Source: an uncultured Bacilli bacterium (GTDB taxonomy: Bacteria; Bacillota_I; Bacilli_A; RF39; UBA660). From it: a stretch of DNA of 17,166 bases. Position numbers and translations under genes: made by a program. Positions 12,766-17,166 of this stretch are shown piece after piece. Location: positions 1 through 17,166 of the forward strand of contig CAKORQ010000008.1 of assembly GCA_934101445.1 (NCBI GenBank), read 5' to 3'. How positions within the stretch are numbered: position 1 is the first letter of the stretch; the number at the start of each line of letters is the position of its first letter. Under the pieces are notes generated by a model, which worked only from the letters and a program-made list of their open reading frames with translations, was not told the DNA's origin and made no database searches.

Positions 12766-14718
12766 ATGAAGTTTATCAAAAAGACATTAAAACTAGGAAT
12801 TATCTTCAGTATTTTAGGAATTTTTGGCATTATTAGTTTGTATATTTGCGCGTATTTTGCGCCAGTTTTAGATATTAGAAGTACTGGTCAATATTATATT
12901 TATGATAATGATAATTCCCTAGTATTTCAGGGAAGTGGTAATTCTAAATGGGTAGATTTAAGTGATGTATCTCCTTATTTTATTGATGCTATTATAAGTA
13001 CCGAAGATAAAAATTTTTATAAGCACAATGGTTTTGATTATTTAAGGATTTTTAAAACACTCTTTTTAAATGTTAAAAAAAGAACAATAGTCGGTGGGGC
13101 CTCCACGATATCGCAACAATATGTTAAAAACTTATTTTTAGACTTTGATAAGACTTGGGAAAGAAAATTAGAGGAGGCTTGGTTAACATTAAAATTAGAA
13201 GTTCATTATTCCAAAGATGATATTTTAGAAGGGTATATTAATACCATAAATTTTGGTCAAGGTAACTATGGCATAGAAGATGCTGCTAGTTTTTATTTTA
13301 ATAAACATGCGAAAGACTTAACCTTGGAAGAAAGCATTATTTTATCTGGTATTCCTAAGGGACCTAGTTATTATAATCCTTTAAGTAATTATGATAATGC
13401 AATTAAAAGAGCCAAAGTAGTAGCAACCGCGATGGTTAACAATAAAAAAATTGATGAAAGGATAAAAGACAATCTTTTTAAAGAAAGATTAGAAATATAT
13501 GGGAAAAGAACCGAAAATAATTCTAATACTATTATGTATTATCAAGATTTAGTTATGAAAGAACTAGAAGGCATTAGTAGTATTCCCACTTCATTAATAG
13601 ATACCGGCGGTTTAAAAATATATACTTCTTTTGATAAAAAAGTCCAAATGGCTTTAGAAAACAGTATTAATAAAAACATTTCTGATGAAGAATTACAAGT
13701 AGCAAGTGTTATTATTGATCCTAAAACAGGCAATATTATGGCTTTAACAGGAGGAAGAGATTATACTAAAAGTCAATATAACCGGGCCTATACAATGAAA
13801 AGACAAGTAGGAAGTACTATGAAACCACTTCTTTACTATGCGGCCTTAGAAAACGGGATGACTGCATCTTCAACTTTTTTAAGTCAGGAAACAACTTTTG
13901 TATTCTCACAAAATGATACCTATTCTCCGCAAAATTTTAATCAAAAATATGCTAATAAGGAAATCACAATGGCGGCCGCTTTAAGTTATTCCGATAATAT
14001 TTATGCTGTTAAAACTCATTTGTTTTTAGGAACAGATAGTTTGGTAAATATTTCCCATAGAATGGGAATAAAAGAAGATTTACCAAGTATTGCCTCCCTT
14101 CCTCTAGGAACAGTGGAATTATCCATGCTAGATTTTGCTAATGCTTACACTACTTTGGCTAGTGGAGGATATAAAAAAGATTTAACATTTATTCGCAAAG
14201 TAACAGATATAAATGGAAATATTTTATATGAGAAAAAAGATAATAGTACCCAAGTTTTAAATTCAAGTTATACTTATATTTTAAATAATTTATTAACGGC
14301 GACTTATGACAGTGCTTTTCGAGATTATAATAATCCTACTATAATTAGTCTAGCCTCTAAAATTAGCCGAAAATATGCCATGAAAACAGGGACAACCAAT
14401 ACTGATTGTTGGATGATTGGTTATAATCCTGATGTTTTGATGTTAGTATGGAATGGATATGATGATAATCGTGATATGAAAGTTTCCAATAGTATTATTG
14501 GTAAAAATATCTGGGTAGATACTGTTGAGGATTATCTCAAAGATAAAGAAGATAATTGGTATGAAAAACCAGAGAATGTTGTGGGTATTCCTAGAGATGC
14601 GGTTACCGGAAAAGATGTTACTGATGTTAATAAATCCTTTATCTATTACTATGTAAAAGGTAGTGAAATTGTTGTTAGTAATGAGTCTGATGATAGTAAA
14701 GAAAAATTAGAAAATTAA
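12766..14718 (+). CDS. Class A penicillin-binding protein (PBP1A-like transglycosylase/transpeptidase)
   Basis: A bifunctional peptidoglycan synthase that polymerises lipid II and cross-links the strands outside the membrane. The 650-residue protein has one N-terminal transmembrane anchor (about 10-32). The GT51 domain follows, with STEDKNFYKHNGFD (catalytic Glu80), GGASTISQQYVKN (110-122), the WERKLEEAWLTLKLE block and NTINFGQGNYGI. The transpeptidase domain has the acyl-serine motif STMK (Ser350-Lys353), SDN (409-411) and KTG (540-542). It ends with a short polar tail and has no PASTA repeats. GGTGAGGG lies very close to the ATG. It is the only plus-strand gene, divergent from DUF1934-argS-rpoE, and has its own terminator. 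All catalytic motifs are intact. The exact paralogue name (PBP1A, 1F or 2A type) cannot be decided here. Confidence 0.95.
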   Translation: MKFIKKTLKLGIIFSILGIFGIISLYICAYFAPVLDIRSTGQYYIYDNDNSLVFQGSGNSKWVDLSDVSPYFIDAIISTEDKNFYKHNGFDYLRIFKTLFLNVKKRTIVGGASTISQQYVKNLFLDFDKTWERKLEEAWLTLKLEVHYSKDDILEGYINTINFGQGNYGIEDAASFYFNKHAKDLTLEESIILSGIPKGPSYYNPLSNYDNAIKRAKVVATAMVNNKKIDERIKDNLFKERLEIYGKRTENNSNTIMYYQDLVMKELEGISSIPTSLIDTGGLKIYTSFDKKVQMALENSINKNISDEELQVASVIIDPKTGNIMALTGGRDYTKSQYNRAYTMKRQVGSTMKPLLYYAALENGMTASSTFLSQETTFVFSQNDTYSPQNFNQKYANKEITMAAALSYSDNIYAVKTHLFLGTDSLVNISHRMGIKEDLPSIASLPLGTVELSMLDFANAYTTLASGGYKKDLTFIRKVTDINGNILYEKKDNSTQVLNSSYTYILNNLLTATYDSAFRDYNNPTIISLASKISRKYAMKTGTTNTDCWMIGYNPDVLMLVWNGYDDNRDMKVSNSIIGKNIWVDTVEDYLKDKEDNWYEKPENVVGIPRDAVTGKDVTDVNKSFIYYYVKGSEIVVSNESDDSKEKLEN

Positions 14719-14741
14719 ATGAGGATTACTTATTTGTTATT

Positions 14742-14777
14742 AAATTTCACTTTTAAATTATAAGTGAAGTTTTTTTA
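14742..14777 (+). terminator. Intrinsic terminator of the PBP gene
   Basis: AAATTTCACTT (14742-14752) pairs with AAGTGAAGTTT (14762-14772; 11 bp, one G-U) around a 9-base loop, and the T-tract runs to 14777. It is 24 bases past the stop codon. The following 110 bp up to the ParB-like gene show no gene. Confidence 0.85.
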
Positions 14778-14887
14778 ATTAACCATCGTATTAGAGATTA
14801 ATTTAGAGAAATAAAACAGCCAAAATAAAAAGCATAGTATAAACTACACTTATATTAATTAATTTATAAAGATTGTGCTCTTAAGTT

Positions 14888-14912
14888 AAGATTATTAGTA
14901 ATTTTTAATCTT
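14888..14912 (-). repeat. Hairpin at the 3' end of the Noc/ParB-like gene
   Basis: AAGATTA (14888-14894) and TAATCTT (14906-14912) form a 7-bp stem ending at the last base of the stop codon. No T-tract follows on the minus strand. A 13-base palindrome, TCTTAAGTTAAGA (14879-14891), overlaps it. It may be a transcript-end structure; termination is unproven. Confidence 0.4.
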
Positions 14913-16327
14913 TAGTCAATATCTATAATTATTTTACAACCATTATCTTTATTTTCAAAAGAATAATTTACTTTGAAACCTTGTAATTTCAAATTATTAA
15001 TAACATCTTCGATATCTTTTTTAGCAAATGCTAAATCTTCAGTATTATTTGAAGGAGTATCATTAGTTAAATCACCTAAAAGACTCATAGGATCAAATAA
15101 TTCTTCTTCATCAGGTTTATTTAAATTACTAGATAAGCTTTGATTATTAGCATTTTGGTTATTATTAAGAGGTGTAAAGAATTTATTGTTGGGATTAAGA
15201 CCACTGATGAAATTATTATTAAAACTATCACCAGATAAATTAGAATTAGGATAATTTGAGTTAATAGGAGATTCATTTAATAATTCTTGAGATGAATTAT
15301 CAGATTGGGAAGTTTCTGGTTTTAAAACTTCTAAATCTTTCTTTACCGGAGTTGGTTCTTCCGGTTGGTCAAAATTAAAAGAGAAATAACCTTTGTTACC
15401 AACGTTTTGTTTGGCCTGTTCCTCGGGCGCTAGGGGTTCTAAAGTTTCGAAGAATGTGGTTTTATTAGGTACTTCATACGGATTAGTTAAAATATCACTG
15501 TTATTAGAAATTGGTTCCGATAAAGTATCAATTATTTCGACATTAGGTTTCTCTAAAATTTTTCCGCCATTATTTTCGGTATCATCTGGGTTTTCACTAT
15601 AATCTTTTAAAATATCGTCAGTTTTGGAAATTTTATTAGAATTTTTATTAATATCAAAAGAGTTATTTTTAATATCTTCAGCGTTAAAACTTAAATCTAC
15701 CAAAGGAATATCAGATTTATTTTCAGATTCTTTTAATTTTTTTAACTCTTGGTCTAATTGCCGAACAGTAAGACGCTCAGTAATTATTCGGTTTAGCCAT
15801 TCCTTTTCTTTTTCAGCATCATTTAAAACTAATAGACTTCTAGCATGTCTTTCACTAATTTTACCTTCAAGTAAGGCTTGTTGAACACTTTCATCTAAGT
15901 TTAAAAGACGCAATTTATTAGCAACTGAACTTTGGGAAATTCCCATTTTTTGGGCTAATTGTTCTTGAGTATAACCTTTATCCAAAAGATTTTTATAACT
16001 GCGGGCTTCTTCAATTGGGGTTAGATTTCTTCTTTGAATATTTTCAACAAGGGCAATTTCAGCAGAGGAATTATCATCAATATTGGAAATTACAGCGGGA
16101 ACTGTAGTAAGACCAGCCATAATCGAGGCTTTGTAACGTCTTTCACCGGCAATTATTTCATATTTACTTCCTAATTTTCTTAAAACAAGAGGCTGAATAA
16201 TACCATGTTCTTTTATAGATGAAGAGAGTTCTTTTAGACCTTGCTCATCAAAGGCTAATCGTGGTTGGAAACGATTAGGTATAATATCATCAACACTTAC
16301 TTGTAAAACATTATCTTCCATTTTCAT
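14912..16327 (-). CDS. ParB/Noc-family CTP-dependent DNA-binding protein, Noc-like
   Basis: ParB/Noc proteins load on specific DNA sites, bind CTP and spread as clamps; ParB acts in origin segregation, Noc in keeping division off the nucleoid. The N-terminal domain (about 1-200) is intact: VSVDDIIPNRFQPR, EHGIIQPLVLR, the CTP-binding IIAGERRYKAS (GERR 61-64) and ALVENIQRRNLTPIEEA (95-108), then the HTH QEQLAQKMGISQSSVANKLRLL (121-142) and KISERHARSLL. SQSSVANKLRLL and the position straight after rsmG are Noc-like. From about 205 to 420 the protein is Asn/Ser/Glu/Pro-rich and probably disordered, far longer than in Bacillus (Noc 283, Spo0J 282). A small C-terminal domain follows (DIEDVINNLKLQGFKVNY...). 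I chose the ATG at 16327, with AAAGGGG upstream; one at 16369 lacks an SD. No ParA gene adjoins. Confidence 0.85.
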   Translation of the reverse strand: MKMEDNVLQVSVDDIIPNRFQPRLAFDEQGLKELSSSIKEHGIIQPLVLRKLGSKYEIIAGERRYKASIMAGLTTVPAVISNIDDNSSAEIALVENIQRRNLTPIEEARSYKNLLDKGYTQEQLAQKMGISQSSVANKLRLLNLDESVQQALLEGKISERHARSLLVLNDAEKEKEWLNRIITERLTVRQLDQELKKLKESENKSDIPLVDLSFNAEDIKNNSFDINKNSNKISKTDDILKDYSENPDDTENNGGKILEKPNVEIIDTLSEPISNNSDILTNPYEVPNKTTFFETLEPLAPEEQAKQNVGNKGYFSFNFDQPEEPTPVKKDLEVLKPETSQSDNSSQELLNESPINSNYPNSNLSGDSFNNNFISGLNPNNKFFTPLNNNQNANNQSLSSNLNKPDEEELFDPMSLLGDLTNDTPSNNTEDLAFAKKDIEDVINNLKLQGFKVNYSFENKDNGCKIIIDID

Positions 16328-16375
16328 ATTTTTTGTGGCCCCTTTACTATTATAGTCTATATTTATCATACATTA

Positions 16376-17098
16376 TTATTGGCGTTTTTGCAACTTAATT
16401 TGTGTGTCCTTTTTGATTGTATTATAACTACGAGGATATTTTTTATTAGTTATTTTTTCTTTATTTATAGTGATAATTGCACGGTTCATATCTGTTTTAG
16501 GAAGGGTAAATTCCGTAATTTTAGTTACCTTAGAATTTAATTTTTGTAAAATATTTTGGGCATTATTCAATTCTTCTTGATAATTTGCTTTCATGGCAAT
16601 AAAATTACCACCAACCTTAAGATAAGGAATGGCAAGTTCACTTAAAATACCAAGATCAGCAACAGCGCGGGAAGTTACAATATCATAATATTCTCGACGA
16701 TTTTGAACAAAAACTTCCGCTCTATCATAAATAATTTCCACATCTATACTTAATTTTTCAGATAATTCTTTTAGAAAAGCAATTTTTTTATTATTAGAAT
16801 CTAGAAGCGTTATTTTTAAATTAGGATAGCAAATTTTTAAAACCATTCCGGGAAAGCCAGCCCCCGTACCAATATCTAATAAAGTTGTAACTTTGTTTAA
16901 GTCAACATTTTTTACAATAGTTAGGGAATCATAAAAGTGTTTTAAGTAGACATCAGTTATCGTTTTAATAGCGGTAAGATTGGTATGTTCATTATATTCT
17001 AATAAAAATTTAGCATAATTATCTAAATCGGCAAGTTGGTTATCGTTTAAACTAATTCCTAGTTTATTTACTTCTAATAAGAAGTCATTTTTAGTCAT
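16376..17098 (-). CDS. rsmG: 16S rRNA (guanine-527-N7)-methyltransferase
   Basis: RsmG (GidB) methylates N7 of G527 in the 530 loop of 16S rRNA using S-adenosylmethionine; loss causes low-level streptomycin resistance. With the start at 17098 (MTKNDFLLEVNKLGI) it has 240 residues, the usual size. KFLLEYNEHTNLTAI (30-44) and the SAM motif TLLDIGTGAGFPGMVLKI (72-89) are hallmarks, followed by ITLLDSNNKKIAFL and DIVTSRAVADL. I rejected a longer in-frame start because it adds a hydrophobic leader, whereas AAAGGAA lies about 10 bases before the chosen ATG. The start overlaps the end of mnmG by 8 bases. The order mnmG-rsmG-noc/parB is one of the most conserved bacterial arrangements. Confidence 0.96.
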   Translation of the reverse strand: MTKNDFLLEVNKLGISLNDNQLADLDNYAKFLLEYNEHTNLTAIKTITDVYLKHFYDSLTIVKNVDLNKVTTLLDIGTGAGFPGMVLKICYPNLKITLLDSNNKKIAFLKELSEKLSIDVEIIYDRAEVFVQNRREYYDIVTSRAVADLGILSELAIPYLKVGGNFIAMKANYQEELNNAQNILQKLNSKVTKITEFTLPKTDMNRAIITINKEKITNKKYPRSYNTIKKDTQIKLQKRQ

Positions 17099-17166
17099 GG
17101 CGATTATATTCCTTTCGTAAATAAATAGATAAAATCGAAATATCAGCAGGGTTAACGCCACTAATT
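17091..17166 (-). CDS. mnmG: MnmG (GidA) C-terminal fragment
   Basis: The minus strand entering from the right edge reads in frame ISGVNPADISILSIYLRK and ends at a TAA (17093-17091). The (V/I)(S/A)GVnPADISiL block is the conserved C-terminal end of MnmG, the FAD-dependent partner of MnmE in making 5-carboxymethylaminomethyluridine at tRNA wobble position 34. Only about 25 residues are visible. The reading frame runs 8 bases into rsmG, and position upstream of rsmG is the standard one for mnmG. Confidence 0.85.
   Translation of the reverse strand, partial: ISGVNPADISILSIYLRKEYNRHD

Noticed and set aside
13542..13733. Minus-strand ORF within the PBP gene
   Set aside because: Antisense to the transpeptidase domain coding sequence, with no independent support.
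16328..16369. Upstream ATG for the ParB-like gene
   Set aside because: It is in frame but lacks an SD; AAAGGGG fits the ATG at 16327 better and family N-termini are short there.
1..17166. CRISPR arrays, tRNA or rRNA genes, intact insertion sequences
   Set aside because: No regularly spaced repeats, cloverleaf sequences, rRNA motifs or complete transposase genes with terminal repeats were seen.

Overview
The window looks like part of the chromosome of a low-GC, walled, Gram-positive (Bacillota) bacterium, probably from a small-genome, uncultured, Bacilli-related lineage. Codon use is very AT-rich and Shine-Dalgarno sites are of the AGGAGG/GGTGA type. The genetic code appears standard: TAA and TAG dominate as stops and TGA ends spoIIR. 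The gene content is that of the Bacillus ywi-ywm and mnmG-rsmG-noc neighbourhoods (DUF1934-argS-rpoE, prfA-prmC-spoIIR, rpmE, rpiB, DUF1146, murA, spoIID), compacted and reshuffled. A class A penicillin-binding protein and MurA show that a cell wall is made, so this is not a wall-less mycoplasma. SpoIID and SpoIIR imply sporulation or retention of sporulation-derived genes. The taxonomic placement is inference.

Layout: every gene is on the minus strand except the penicillin-binding protein gene at 12766-14718. Reading in the minus direction from the right end: the 3' end of mnmG overlapping rsmG, then a Noc/ParB-like gene; the divergent class A PBP; DUF1934-argS-rpoE; prfA-prmC, closed by a terminator, then spoIIR; murA with a small SGNH-like membrane-anchored protein; an Alg14/Alg13-like two-subunit glycosyltransferase; a gene-free stretch of about 645 bp carrying a consensus promoter and what looks like a large structured RNA; a small DUF21/CNNM-like membrane protein; rpmE; a degenerate ATP-grasp-like protein with rpiB, DUF1146 and spoIID; and at the left edge the N-terminal part of a PD-(D/E)XK nuclease/transposase-family gene.

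The genes cover translation (argS, prfA, prmC, rpmE, rsmG, mnmG), transcription (rpoE), peptidoglycan synthesis and remodelling (murA, PBP, spoIID), chromosome organisation (Noc/ParB), an envelope glycan step (Alg14/Alg13-like pair) and the sporulation programme (spoIIR, spoIID). PrmC methylates the GGQ glutamine of the RF1 encoded just before it. MurA makes the first committed wall precursor, and the PBP polymerises and cross-links the product.

The most unusual signals are: (1) the unassigned RNA locus at about 3980-4405, driven by a -35/extended -10 promoter matching consensus at every position; (2) spoIIR, whose conserved frame is intact but lacks any ATG/GTG/TTG start upstream of its conserved region, having an ATA codon where the start should be and its SD buried in the prmC terminator stem; (3) repeated placement of hairpins or terminators directly over stop codons; and (4) an ATP-grasp-like protein that appears to lack key catalytic residues.
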